A stretch of DNA of 64,000 nucleotides. Origin: Agaricus subrufescens (Eukaryota; Basidiomycota; Agaricomycetes; Agaricales; Agaricaceae). The DNA is taken from the NCBI GenBank assembly GCA_029945375.1, contig CM057064.1:2046001-2110000 (forward strand), written 5' to 3'. Below are positions 37,050 to 48,899 of the stretch, in pieces. The notes beneath the pieces were generated by a model. That model ran no database searches, had not been told where the DNA came from, and saw only the letters and a list, made by a program, of their open reading frames with translations. The stretch's first letter is position 1; every line of letters starts with the position of its first letter. A program made the position numbers and the translations under genes.

Positions 37050-37999
37050 ATGCCGCAGTCGAAACGCTCAAAGCTCGGTGAGTATTCCGCCATCGGACTA
37101 GCAGACGCCTAATAACGAGACCAGTTTCGTTGACCAAGGTCGCGAAAAAGGGCAAGGAGCACAAAAACTCGTTAATGAACGAGGTCAGATGGGATTTGGC
37201 TTTGACTTTTTCTGTTATTGACCGAGTGTATAGATACAAGAAAATGTAGATAAGTGGAGGTACTGCTGGCTATTTGAAGTGGGTAACCTGCGGAATTCTC
37301 ATCTGTCGACGGTGCGGGAACTGTGGAGAGGGTGAGTAGATTTCGAGCGAGAGGAGGGCGCACAGAGACTGAATCGAGGATATCAGCACCGCTCGGATAT
37401 TTTTTGGCAAAGGAAAAGTCATGGCGAAAGCACTGGGGCTGACGCCGGAGGAGGAGCGCAGCACGGGCATCCACAAGCTCGCAAAAGTGGGTCTAAAATT
37501 TTGGAATCATTTTTCGTGTCCTGATGAAATCATCTAGCATATAAAAGGCCAAGTGGGCATCATGTTCACAGACTCTGAGCCACAAGAAGTCATTGACTGG
37601 TTCGCCGATTTCCAACGGCCAGACTTTGGTCGTGCTGGAAATCTGGCGAGCAGGACGGTGGTCATTCCTGCCGGCCCTGTGATGCGAACATATTCTGATC
37701 CCCCAGAGCCGTTTCCCCACAACGAAGAGCCTCAGCTGCGCAAGCTGGGGCTGACGACGCGTCTGGATAGGGGGGTGCCGACGCTAGATGCACCTCACAA
37801 AATTTGCGAAAAGGGTAGAGCGTTGACCGCCGAGCAGGCGCAACTGTTGAAGCTGATTGGGGAGCGGCTGGTGACGTTCCGGGTCGGGCTGCTGTGCCAC
37901 TACGACTCTGCGACAGGGGAGACGAGGGCGCGGGAGGGGGCTGATGGGGCTAGTGCGGACAGTGGGGAGCTAGTGTCGGAGTCAGGGATGGAGGAGTAG
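37050..37999 (+). CDS. MRT4: Ribosome assembly factor Mrt4 (uL10-like)
   Basis: Nucleolar paralogue of P0/uL10 that holds the stalk site on pre-60S particles. Five exons spliced as MPQSKRSKL, VSLTKVAKKGKEHKNSLMNE, IQENVDKWRYCWLFEVGNLR continuing NSHLSTVRELWR, GTARIFFGKGKVMAKALGLT, then HIKGQVGIMFTDSEP onward. MPxSKRSKLVSLTKVxKK is the diagnostic N terminus. The C-terminal part has VIDWFADFQRPDFGRAGN and ends GELVSESGMEE. It lacks the acidic P0 C-terminal stalk peptide, as expected for Mrt4. Confidence 0.92.
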
Positions 38000-38033
38000 G
38001 AGACTTGTTCTGTACCCTTTACTTTGCGAGAAC

Positions 38034-41000
38034 ATGCGTGTGCCCTTTGCTCTCCTGGGCGCGGCGCAGCTGCCCCTTTTCTCTTCCTCGCCTCACATGG
38101 CTCCTCCAGACGCCCTCCAGCCCAAAGACCTCGTCAGTGCCTGCCACCGCGTCCACCGCGTCTCTCACCTCTCTCCAGGCCGGCCTTGAGCGCCCCTCCG
38201 CAGCAGTTCCCAATGTTGCAGGCGACCTTGCTTTCGTGACCGTCTCCAAGTATGATTTCGACGAGAAAAAGTGCGTGCACTCTCAGTTCTCTCGGCATGC
38301 GCTCATCGCGTCTAGGTTCGACAAGACCCTCGTCGTTATCCCTGTCCAATCCACCTTTGCGGCTGCGGAGATTCCGGTACAGATCTCCATCATCTATCAC
38401 GTACATCTTCTTATCACCATCGCAGCTTCCCAAGGGTGAGGTTTTCTGGCTTACTGGCACGACCCTGGCGCACGCCGTCGAGGGAGAGGACGACAACCTC
38501 GAGATCTACTCCTTCAATGTCTTAGGTTCCTACAACGCTGCCACTGCCAACGACGGCCCTCTCCAAATCTCATCCGAACGTGTTTTCATCGGCTCAATCC
38601 CATCCAAGACGGCAACCAATTTCAAGTACAACCCCCAGTCCAGGCATCTCGTCTTCTCGGACAACGTCTACGACGACTATGACCTCCGCACCATTAAGGA
38701 AAAGGACAAGATCCGGGAGTCTAGCGGAACAACTGCAATGGTCTACGACACTACCTACGTCAGGCATTGGGATACATGGGTCACCCCCAAGAAGCCCGCC
38801 CTTTTCAGCGTTGCGCTCTTCCTGTTCCCGGATTTCGTTTGGAGAATGGGCCCAGAGATCTTCAGTCCCATGAAAGGGACTTCTCATGTACGTTCTGGGT
38901 TTTGTCTGTGCTCCGGTGACCTGATGCTCCTGTGTAGCATACACCCGTCGAACCTTTTGGTGGCACTGACGACTTTGATGTTTCGCCAACTCATATCGCA
39001 TATACGGCCAAGGACCCCAACCTTCCTGAGGCATGGCACACCAAACAGAACGTACGGTCTTGGTGCCACTGAATCACGCAAACATTACTCACGCCTTGAC
39101 AGATTTACATGGTTGACATCCGTGGTTCGGGCAAGCCGCGTGAACTCACCTCAGGAAAACAGGGCGCTACTCACAGCCCGGCTTTCAATTTCCAGGGTGA
39201 TAAGCTGGCCTGGGTGGAGCTCGATGAAGATGGTTATGAGAGTGACAGAGCTAAGATTGTCATCTATGATCTCGGTGTCAACATTCGTTACACTCTTACT
39301 CAGCACTGGGACCGTTCAATCGACTCTCTCAAGGTACGTACTTCATAGTTATTCTCTCGTGCCTCCTGATTCTAAGAATTTGGTAGTTCAACCGTGAGGG
39401 TAGCTTCTTGTTTTTTATAGCTGGAGACAAGGCAAAAAACAAAGTTTACTACATCCCTGTCCCCCCGACCCCTGCATACTCCACAACCGATCCTATTCTT
39501 GGCGAGATGTACAAAACGCCCACTGAGCTAACCTCTACCGGTGGAGCCACAGGAGTCCACCCAATGTACACCGGCCGCCTACTCTTTTCTCGTTCCTCTT
39601 TCACGTCTCCTAATGATGTTTACCTGATTCAGCATCTACCTCGGCAACAGGCTGACCTTATTCACCCTCCAGAAGGTGTCGCCAAGAGCTTGAAGGGAGA
39701 TCTATATAAACTGTCGAGCATCGCAGAAGCTTCCCTGAGGGAAAAATATCTGCACCCTGGAGAAGAGTTCTATTTCGCTGGAGCGAATGATAAGCAGATC
39801 CACGGATGGGCATTCAAACCTAGAGGATGGAAAGAGGGTGATAAGAAGAAATGGCCCGTCGTCTTGTTGATTCATGGTGGTCCTCAAGGTGCTTGGGAGG
39901 ATCAGTGGTCTACGAGGTGGAATCCGAATGGTGCGTCGTCACTATCTGATTACTATAAGACGAACTCAAGTTTTCCCCTCAAGTTTTCGCGGGACAAGGA
40001 TACTTTGTCATAGCAATAAACCCGACCGGTAGTACGACCTTTGGTCAAGAATTGACCGATGCAATCAAGGAAGACTGGGGAGGCAAACCATTTGTGGATC
40101 TTATCAAAGGATGGAAGTACGCCTTGGAGAAATACCCCGAGGTATGTACCGTTCTCACTAAGAAACGTATGTACAACGTTAGACTGACAACACAGATTGA
40201 TGCGGACCGCGCTGTGGCGGCTGGCGCGAGCTGGGGTGGATACGCTATCAAGTCGGTTTCTAGTCTACCGCCCTAACCCCCGACCCTAACTCTTTACTTT
40301 AGTTGGATCCAGTCCAATCCAGAATTTGGATTTGGGTTTAAGGTAATTATATTTGCGCTTCTACTGCGTGGCGCTGGCAAGGCTAAAGGTTATTTTAGGC
40401 TCTTGTGTGCCACGATGGAGTGTTCGATGCGCAATACAATGGGTTCTCGACTGATGAGCTTTTCTTCGTACGTGAAGTCCTTTTTTTTGTTCAGCAAAAC
40501 TTACTCATTGTCGCTGTCTTTTTGCAGTTCAACCATGAATGGGGTGGCAGGTAAAACAAATTCAGATTTTCTGATTGGGGTTATTTTATTCACATCGTTG
40601 TCGATCAGGCCTTGGGATGAGACTGCCAAGAATCTATCTGCCAAGTAAGTCTGGGTGGAATAGCCCCTAATTTATAGCTGACCACACGTGCGTTGACCAG
40701 GTTCAGCCCGTCAAACTTTGTTCATAAATGGTCTACTCCGCAGCTTGTCATTCACTCGAGTAAGGATTACAGACTTCCCGAGACGGAGGGCATAGCTGCT
40801 TTCCAGGTTTTGCAGCAGTATGTGACATTTTCTTCGCAACAAGTTTCTCTGCCTTACTCGTTTTCAGACTCGGAGTTCCGAGCCGCTTGCTCATCTTCCC
40901 CGATGAGAACCATTGGGTTCTGAAACCTGAAAACAGGTATGTTGGCTGTATATATCGGGGAAGGGAAAATTGATGTGTAAACTTCCTTTTTGTAGTGTTG

Positions 41001-41080
41001 TATGGCATGAAGAGATATTCCGTTGGTTTGATCAGTTTGTAGGCGAAAAGAAACATGAGGATGAATCAGTGCAAGCCTAG
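38034..41080 (+). CDS. Prolyl-oligopeptidase-family serine peptidase (S9, DPP5-like), copy 1
   Basis: Secreted-type dipeptidyl peptidase or acyl-peptide-hydrolase-like enzyme. Start [16 protein letters not shown], a short hydrophobic leader. Many exons: [60 protein letters not shown] and a beta-propeller-like region, then the catalytic alpha/beta hydrolase part. That part has [33 protein letters not shown], nucleophile [12 protein letters not shown] (GxSxGG), acid-bearing [15 protein letters not shown] and histidine [13 protein letters not shown]. It ends [14 protein letters not shown]. Ser, Asp and His are all in place. Paralogue of the inverted gene at 48,900-52,047. Splice joins in the middle are approximate. 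Confidence 0.88.
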
Positions 41081-41320
41081 AGGAGAGCTGGTCAAATGAT
41101 TGGTACTGGTTTTACCACTATATGCTTTCCTATATACCTGTATCTGCCGATCGTGTGCTCGTTTTGGAGACTGTGACTAAAAGAAACAAAAATAAATTAT
41201 TGCTGTGAACTGGAGTTTTGTAGAAACGAATTCGCATGTCACGCGAACAATTAAAGCAACAAATATGGGAATCTACAACATTTCAACGACTAAAGATCAA
41301 TCAACCTCGTCACCGAGAAT

Positions 41321-42551
41321 CTACTTATTTCTCCGGTAAATCTTGCTCAAGAAGCTCTCGAACACCTCGCCTCTAAGCGTATTCTCGCGCCCTAGATCAG
41401 GTACACTAGCAATCCTCTCCCTCAACAAACCAACAACTTTGTCTTCATATTCATGATACCTTCTCCTAATCCCTATATCCTCAAACAGGACTTTGATTAT
41501 CAACTCACTCTCTCCACCACTCGGTTTCTTTCCGTAATGTTCATCCAAAAGTTTACGTTGAGCAGGTGTAGCGTGGAGTAGAGCGGTATTTATACACCAA
41601 GAACATTTGTTATCGATGATATCAGTTCCGATTTTACCGATTTGTTCAGGCGTTCCGGCAAAGTCTAAAAAGTCGTCTTGCACCTGGAAGTATTCGCCTA
41701 GAGGGATTAGGATGGATTTGGCGATTTCGTAAGGGTCTTTTGGGGGTGAAGAGGGATCGGCTGATGGGATTGGAGTGTGGGTGATGCCGCACATGTGCAT
41801 GGCACATGCGACGGGGAGATAGAAGGAATAGAAAGCTGTTTTCCAGATGACGATGAAAGAGTGTTTTTCGAGGGAGAATTTGTTGAGGTCGACTACTTCG
41901 GTGGCGGTGATTAGATCGATCAGTTGGCCGATCTCGGTTCGCCATGTTATTTCTTGGAAGATTTCGATGAGATCGATGTAGCAAGGGTCGGATTTGAAGT
42001 AAGATTTGAGAAGGCGGTAGATGGCTGAGGAGACCATGAAGGAGTCGTTGATGGCTATCATTTCGACGCCAGGGGTGCGGTACCAGCAGGATTGACCCCG
42101 ACGAGTGATGGATGAATCCATAATGTCATCGGCTATAAGGAAATAGGATTGAAGCTTTTTTTGGGATTTGAAAATGGATTTGAAATGGATTAATAATTTG
42201 AAGACGGAAAAATGTGGAGAACTACGCACGAGTTCGACACACCAGCCGAGTACGGCTGATTTAATGTATTCATCCTCTGTGAGGGGACGGCGTTTTAGGA
42301 TTTCGACGGTATCGACAACAGACATTCCGCGATTGAGTTTTCCACCTGGGACATTGTAATCGAGGTTCTAGATAATTGATCAATTCAGTATTTTTGAATT
42401 TTTATGACATCCAGTAGGGGATTTTTACTCTGCGGTACCACTGGACAGCCTCTTCGGGTATATTTTCCTTCTTGAGTTCATCCACCAGTTCATCCGCGAT
42501 CCGACGGTAGACACTTTCGAAACGCTCGCGACGGGCAGCCTTGTCAGTCAT
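41321..42551 (-). CDS. ERG20: Farnesyl diphosphate synthase
   Basis: Cytosolic prenyltransferase making FPP from IPP and DMAPP for sterols, dolichol, ubiquinone, prenylated proteins and sesquiterpenes. Three exons: [20 protein letters not shown] (start 42,549-42,551), then [19 protein letters not shown] through LGWCVEL, then [20 protein letters not shown] to the end. The first Asp-rich motif is DDIMD, preceded by Y-F, the aromatic chain-length floor typical of FPP synthases. The second is DDFLD in [13 protein letters not shown]. Basic C terminus [11 protein letters not shown]. The first intron is 60-70 nt; the second is recognised because the residues between VEL and LQSYF break the fold. Convergent with S9 peptidase copy 1. 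Confidence 0.95.
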
Positions 42552-43404
42552 GGAGATTGGAATGAAAAGGATTTGATGAATCTTCCGACTTTTTAAAGTC
42601 GAGAAATGGGCAGCGGGGAATCACGTGTCGACCGTTCAGTACTCACGCCACACGGTGTTCATTGTTCGACATCCACCGCATAGTAACACATCCGTAAGCA
42701 GCATAAGCGTCGGAGAAGTGTCGGTACATAGACCTCGTCCGCTCCTATACTAAAAATTTATCACCAATGGGGTTGATATAGGAGACCCTTGAAATTCAGT
42801 CTCTCTTGCCCATATAGGTAAAGAGCCTGGGAATAGAACACTACGTAATGTATATAATCTTCCCTCGCTGCCCGTAGCTGCATTTGTCAAAGGAAATTCC
42901 ATCTTTGGCACTGACCCTGCTTGACCGAATAATTGCTACATTGGAATGAGTTAGAACACCACAACGTAGGCGCTGAAAGCTCTATGGCTTGTGGCTTGTA
43001 CTGTAGGTGCCTTTCAGTTATCTCGAACGGTTCAAATTGAAACACACCAGGGACCATTGATCACGTCAGGACTTAGGAGAACCCACGTGTCGGGTTGGCT
43101 GGTAGATTGGCCTTTATGATCTCAGATCTCGTCGTTAGGTCTGTTCTTGGGGTTGGCGGAAATGTGGGCCGAGCCTTTCCAGCAAGAGCGGCCACACAGC
43201 AACCACAAACGAGCAGAAGCTGTACTCAGGCTTAGATATTCCTTCGCACAAGGTCTATGGAGCTATTAGTCGTCACCGCCGGCTCGTTTAGTCTGCGACG
43301 CAGTAGTCCCCGAAGGTCCCTATTCCGTTGACAATCCATCTTACCATCCCCTGACAACAAAGTCTATCTACCCACGTCGTCCAGCAATCACAGTTATCGA
43401 TCGG
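42552..43404. other. Divergent intergenic region with CACGTG site
   Basis: 850 bp between the starts of FPP synthase and membrane protein gene 1. An ATCACGTG (E-box/SRE-like) lies at 42,620-42,627, about 70 bp upstream of the FPP synthase ATG, and a second CACGTG lies near 43,085. No coding signal. Confidence 0.45.
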
Positions 43405-45440
43405 ATGAGAAATCCAGCTCAGATCGCGTACATTGCTATTCCTTAATGATCAGTGAGGGGTCATTATTGACTGCTAAGAATAGGCATGGGCCTATGTTCA
43501 TCGGATTTATGTTTAATATTTTCCTCTTTGGCGTGATGACCACCCAAGTCTACCTTTACTATCGGAGCTTTCCAAGGTGCGCCCCGACGATGTTCAATTA
43601 TCACCGGTCAGGCTCTCATGCATTCCAGGGACCGCCTATGGATGAAATTATTCGTAAGATCTAGCAAAAGTTTTTCCATGAGAGAAACTAACGGTCTACA
43701 ATCTCAGGTACTCCTTATCTTCATTCTTGACACAGTAGGCTCCGTGTTCAATGCTGTGTACCTTTACAACGCTCTCATCCTTCGCTTCGGTAAATACGGT
43801 ACCGTACACATTATCACGTCTCGGGCTGATACTGGCCGGCTAGGGGATATGGAGGTCATCAGTACGGCCAATTGGCGTGAGTCCTGTTGTTCCTCCTTTT
43901 CTGCCTTTCCGCTAAATTACCACAAGTATTTTCTACAGGTGTCATGTGCCTTATTCAAAGTTTGCATCTTAAACTGATCTATCTCCTGTTAATCAGAACC
44001 TGCCCTCGTCGTGAGTCCCGCATCTGCCCATGTGCGAAAAATCAATGTCCAAGTATCTCTCGTAATAGGGAGTAGTAGCTGCTCTGGTCCAGCTATTTTT
44101 TTCGTGGCGTGTTGCAGTCCTAACCAAAAATTACATGCTGAGTGTCATTGTCGTTTTGGGCGCCATTACTGGAGGAGGTAACTTCCGAATCTGGTATGAT
44201 GTTTCGCAGGTCTGATTGCTATTTTGAGTTTGCGGCGTCGTCACGGCATGGGAGGTCATGCAAACCCTCCACTTCACAGAATTTCGAAATTTTAAAGTGA
44301 GTGATAGACGCGACGTATGTATAATCCTCTATTGACGGACATCTTGATAGGTAGTTGTGATCATTTGGCTGGTCGCAGCGAGCCTGGTTGACGTGCTTAT
44401 AACCTCAGCTCTGGTGTGGTTTTTGTAAGTTTTGCTTCTCGATATATATTTAATTCCATGTCCATAATTATCTCATTTTGGCAAGGGTATGCGATATTTC
44501 CCATGTCTCCCGCTATGTCCGTCTAAAGTCTTCTTAGAGAAACCACAAAACTGGGTTTAAGTGTTCAGACCTAATGATCGACCGTATCATAAGACGTATG
44601 TTGACTCTTTTTCTCGAGCTTTTACACTTTGCCTAAATTTATATGCATAGTTACGGTCCAGACCGGGCTTATTACCTCTATCCTGGCCACGCTCGATTTG
44701 ATCGTTTTCCTCGTAGATGTGAGCAGTCATTCACTCTTCATGTCAACTCGATCTAATGTTATATACAGGCTTCTGGAAAGTGAGTATAGTTGTGTTTTAT
44801 CAACTGTAATTTATTGAATACTATATAGCCACCTTATCTTCAACATGCCGCTGGGGAAAGTATATACCAATTCACTCATGAGTAGCCTCAATTCCCGCAA
44901 GGGCTGGAGATACTCGTCAGAGGCAGGTGACAGCGATGATGCGGTTAGCGACTCAGGAGAGAACATGAAATGTACGGACTTGCCTCAAACCTCGGATACG
45001 GCTGGGAGTGAAGGAGCGAAAACGTCCACCAACATTGCTAGTCGTCTTAGAACGCAGAGCATAAATATTTCTAATGGAGCGAAGGATATCACCGTAAGTG
45101 ATCTGCAACGCTATAAACGAGAACATTCTTTTTTTACATTATACGACTATCATAGAGTGGCCTCTTCAGCAGACGACCGAAGAAGAGAATTTTACCTGAA
45201 GTTCACGTACATATCGACTCTATCGAATCACGAGACACTAACTCACTTCAAATACACTCGCCGACGCCCGCTGATCCTGAGGAAGTCTTAGAGACGAAAT
45301 TCGAACCGCTTAAAGATGATGAAGAGACTATTGATTCAGCAACCTATCGGAGTAGGAAACCTATCAGTTCTTATGGTGGTGGATGGCTTCAGGAGAAGAA
45401 CAGCACTATTTCTGGAGGAACTCAAAAAGCTCCTAATTGA
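43405..45440 (+). CDS. Multi-pass membrane protein, DUF6534-like, copy 1
   Basis: Basidiomycete-type integral membrane protein of unknown function with about seven predicted helices. Many small exons: MRNPAQIA joins HGPMFIGFMFNIFLFGVM, then DRLWMKLF, VLLIFILDTVGSVFNAVYLY, GVVAALVQLFFSWRVAVL, VVVIIWLVAASLVDVLITSA, TVQTGLITSILATLDLIVFL and the family-typical NMPLGKVYTNSLMSSLNSRK before a polar cytosolic tail. The tail exon is open from VHVHIDSIESRDTN to KAPN (stop 45,438-45,440). The short exons between the ANW and PALV segments are hard to join cleanly and may be degenerate. Same family as copy 2. Receptor-like topology, but no ligand or G-protein role can be read. Confidence 0.65.
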
Positions 45441-46821
45441 AGCTGAGATACGGTGGTCTTTCTTTCTTCCTATGGTTTATGTCGTTTGTACTATTTATGT
45501 CTTGTGTCTATAGCCGGGCCGGGTGCCGATCACGTCACTTCCCATCAAACATTTAAGCACTGAGCGCTGAGCAGTCATACACATATTTCGTTGTCTCTGC
45601 TGCGTTTATTCTACGATAAACAGCTGCTACTCAAGATCCCATGACTCTATTTCTGAGCGTTTTTACTCGCGAACATGATGGCTCAGGCTGAAACCAACAA
45701 AGCAACGTCATTAAATTACGAGTATCTGTTGGTTTCAAATCTTCACCTTTCTCTTCCCCATTGTCGAACATCAAGCTACATGCTTCAACCTCGGTTACCT
45801 CTGACATCAACCTCTTCTCCCACAAGCCTTGAGTCATCAACTAGTAAACTCCAACTTCCCCGTCCCGATGAATACCGTCTTGACTAAGCATGCCGACTCT
45901 GGTGAGCTATTCACTGCGTTATTTGTTTCGGATGTTGCTCGTTGCAGTGAATGGGGGCCGGCACAACTCGTTCACAAGTCAGCCTGAAACTTGCCTCGTG
46001 CTGGTTCTCCTGGTCTACTAGATATCCCATCTCAAGCCAATCTGTTGCCAATTCCGAGAACACGTGCAGCACCCAAAAGGTTGAACGCGGCCCACCCAAA
46101 AGTGGAGATCAACTCGATATACGGAGACTCAAAGTCGAGATGGCAAAGGAATAGCCATTTTCGCTCACTTGTTTCTGCGGAAATTATACAACGCAGAAAA
46201 AGAAACCGATCGGTACGCCAATGCTTCAAGAGTATCTCACATGGCTGGGCTTAAACATCATGTTACGCTAGATGAAATCATTTAGACTTATTTTGGTGTC
46301 ACTTGTCTGTGTTAGTTTGACACCGACTTTCTATATTGAATTTGTCGACCTCAATCAAGGCTAGAATTCTATATTACCGGCTGATTGACTATTGCTGCGT
46401 GCGGATGAACTAACATTAGCCTTTTGGTGCTTTCATACGCAGTTTTTGTGGTAATAACTTGGTCAGTCGGTAACTCTTCACGACACATTTTTCATAGCTT
46501 GGTTACAGACTGATATAGTCTTGTTCTCCGCCTAAAACAGACGACGATAGCCAAAGAGGGAGAAGGGAAGATGAGGCATAATAGTACGCAGTGCGGCCTG
46601 CTGTGCACTTTCTTCGGCGGCGTCACCCGGATGCATGTCATTCAGGTGTCAGTCGTCGTTCAGCATCTGCTTCAATCCACTTACCATTTTGAAAATATGA
46701 ACGCCAGATACCCGTTAGATAGACTGCAGTGGCGGATACCTTCCCTCGTTGGCCTACAAAACCCACTCTCTCCTAGTTCACCTCAGTCTCAGACTCGTTG
46801 AAAACAAAGACACCACACCAA
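45441..46821. other. Intergenic region
   Basis: Separates the two membrane protein genes. It holds a 63-codon fragment at about 46,090-46,280 (FAHLFLRKLYNAEKETDRYA then ASRVSHMAGLKHHVTLDEII) that reads like protein but has no start and no identified family. Other short frames overlap on both strands. I call no gene here. Confidence 0.4.
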
Positions 46822-48687
46822 ATGGCCAACGCATCTGAGATTGTGTATGTATTATCTTGTCGTCCTACGATTATATATCACTCTCACAGCGTGTATTCCA
46901 GCCATGGGCCTCTGTTTCTCGGCGCAGCCTTCAACGTTCTTCTCTACGGCATATCTATCACACAGACATACCTTTACTTGACTAGCTCCAAGGGGTATGT
47001 CTTCGCTCACTGCACTTGGTTTTTCTTGTAGCTCATGTGTCTAGGGACAAATGGTTCATCAAATACTTCGTGAGTAACAGAGCTCTATACACGGGCATGG
47101 TCCCAACGTTCCTCGCCAAACAGGTCTACTTCTTGTTTATCACCGACACCATTCATACGGTCTTTACTCTCGTCTATCTGTACGACTCCTTGATCGAGAA
47201 TTTTGGTAAGAGGTGCAACAAGCGTCAGATACTGGCAACTTAAAGGCCAAACACTAGGAAATATTTCTTACCTTGAATCGGCAAACTGGGTTTTCTCTAC
47301 TGGTTCGTCGCATTCACGAGAAATTTTTTCTTGTCATCTTAACCTTCCTTCTTTACAACATAGATCCAGCTTTGACCGTAAGCCTACAATCTGCGTCAGA
47401 AGCGTGTTAAATCTTCAAAATCACAGGGCATCATTGGAGGGGCCGTCCAGGCCTTCTTCTCTTGGAGAGTCAAGGTTCTGACCCGCAACACTTTCCTCTC
47501 GTTGTTCATCCTTTTTTGTTCAGTCGTTTCATTCTGTGAGTCCCCTCAGATCCTCTGTGTCTCAAGAGCTTCATAAACAACACGTGTCCAGTTATGGGCT
47601 TAGCCACTGCTGTGGCCATAGCTTTCATTCCCAAGTTCGTCGAGTTCCAGAGATTCAGAATTGTTGTTATCCTCTGTGGGTTCTCATCTCCCTCTATTAA
47701 TGTAGAATGTGAACCTTGACTCGTCTTGAAAGGGCTAGGATCCTCTTGTATAGCTGATATCGTGATCACCTCCACCATGGTATTATACTTGGTGAGTCGA
47801 TGGAGGACTCTCATTGTCGCCTTCGCACTTTTTTTAACCCTTCGAAGCGAAGACACAGAACAGGATTTTCACAAACTGATCACCAGGTTGATAGAATCAT
47901 CCGAGGTCAGTTCGACATTTCCGTACTTCTACACCTATCTGACCCGACGAACTTTTCATGTAGTCACTATGCAGACAGGTAAACACGGTGATTCTCCCGC
48001 TCTAGGAACTTCGCTGACATTCTGCTAGGCCTTGCTACTGCATTATGGGCGTACGTCTTCACACCTTATGGATGTTGAGTTGAACTGATACATCCGAATA
48101 TGTAGCCTTGTTGATCTCATACTCTATCTGTCAAGTGTAAGTCGTAGACCGTCTCTTCAAGCCAAAGATATTCATCAACTCATATCTTCTATCGGGCAGT
48201 CATCTGGAAAGTGAGAGAGCTTTTTTCTATTTACAGCTTCGCAGTATCGCTTAATGACGAAAACAAAACGCGCTTAGACATTTATTCTTCAATTTTTGTT
48301 TATCAAAGTTGTACACCAACTCCCTCATGAGTAGTCTCAATTCTCGTGGCGGATGGAGGTATAATGAGGACAGCAATACTGCGTTCGCTTATGAAAATAG
48401 ACGGGTAAGTAGACCTTGTGTGCCCCCCTTGTTAATCAACTACTCTTCTCACCGTCATGCCATGTAGTCTACTACAAACCTCCAAAATCAAACCAACTCC
48501 AAGATCAAGCCACCGGAGGTCCGCTCCTGAAGTATTTTGTTATAGAATGTGGCTGACTTCAAGGAAAGGTTTTCGTTCACGTCGAATCGCACGAACTAGT
48601 CAATCCTGCTCTCAAAGTTGACCAAAGGATCTATGAAGATTTGACCAGTAATTTTGATGCTGAGTCTAAGAGAAGCATAGCCGTATG
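46822..48687 (+). CDS. Multi-pass membrane protein, DUF6534-like, copy 2
   Basis: Paralogue of the preceding gene with parallel exon structure. MANASEI joins HGPLFLGAAFNVLLYGISIT, then DKWFIKYF, VYFLFITDTIHTVFTLVYLY, ESANWVFSTDPALT across two joins, and GIIGGAVQAFFSWRVKVLTR. VYTNSLMSSLNSRGGWR follows and the tail VFVHVESHELVNPALKVDQR ends SKRSIAV (stop 48,685-48,687). The ANWxFSTDPALT and TNSLMSSLNSR motifs are the strongest family marks. The middle (47,600-48,300) has short exons that I could follow only roughly, so partial decay cannot be excluded. Confidence 0.62.
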
Positions 48688-48899
48688 AAGTTCCAGCGTA
48701 CTCATGGGGTTCCGCGTTCCGGAGTTGTACGTGCTGAGAGATGGCCTATTCCGCTAATTTTGGTCTAAAACAGATTGATGTTCGTTTTGTTCACATTCGA
48801 ATATGGTCTAGTAGCATTACTATAGCGACAGTCGTTCAATAGTGCATAAGCATAGAGACCGTCTTGTGATCAGCGGGTCTGATGCGACCATTCGCTGCT

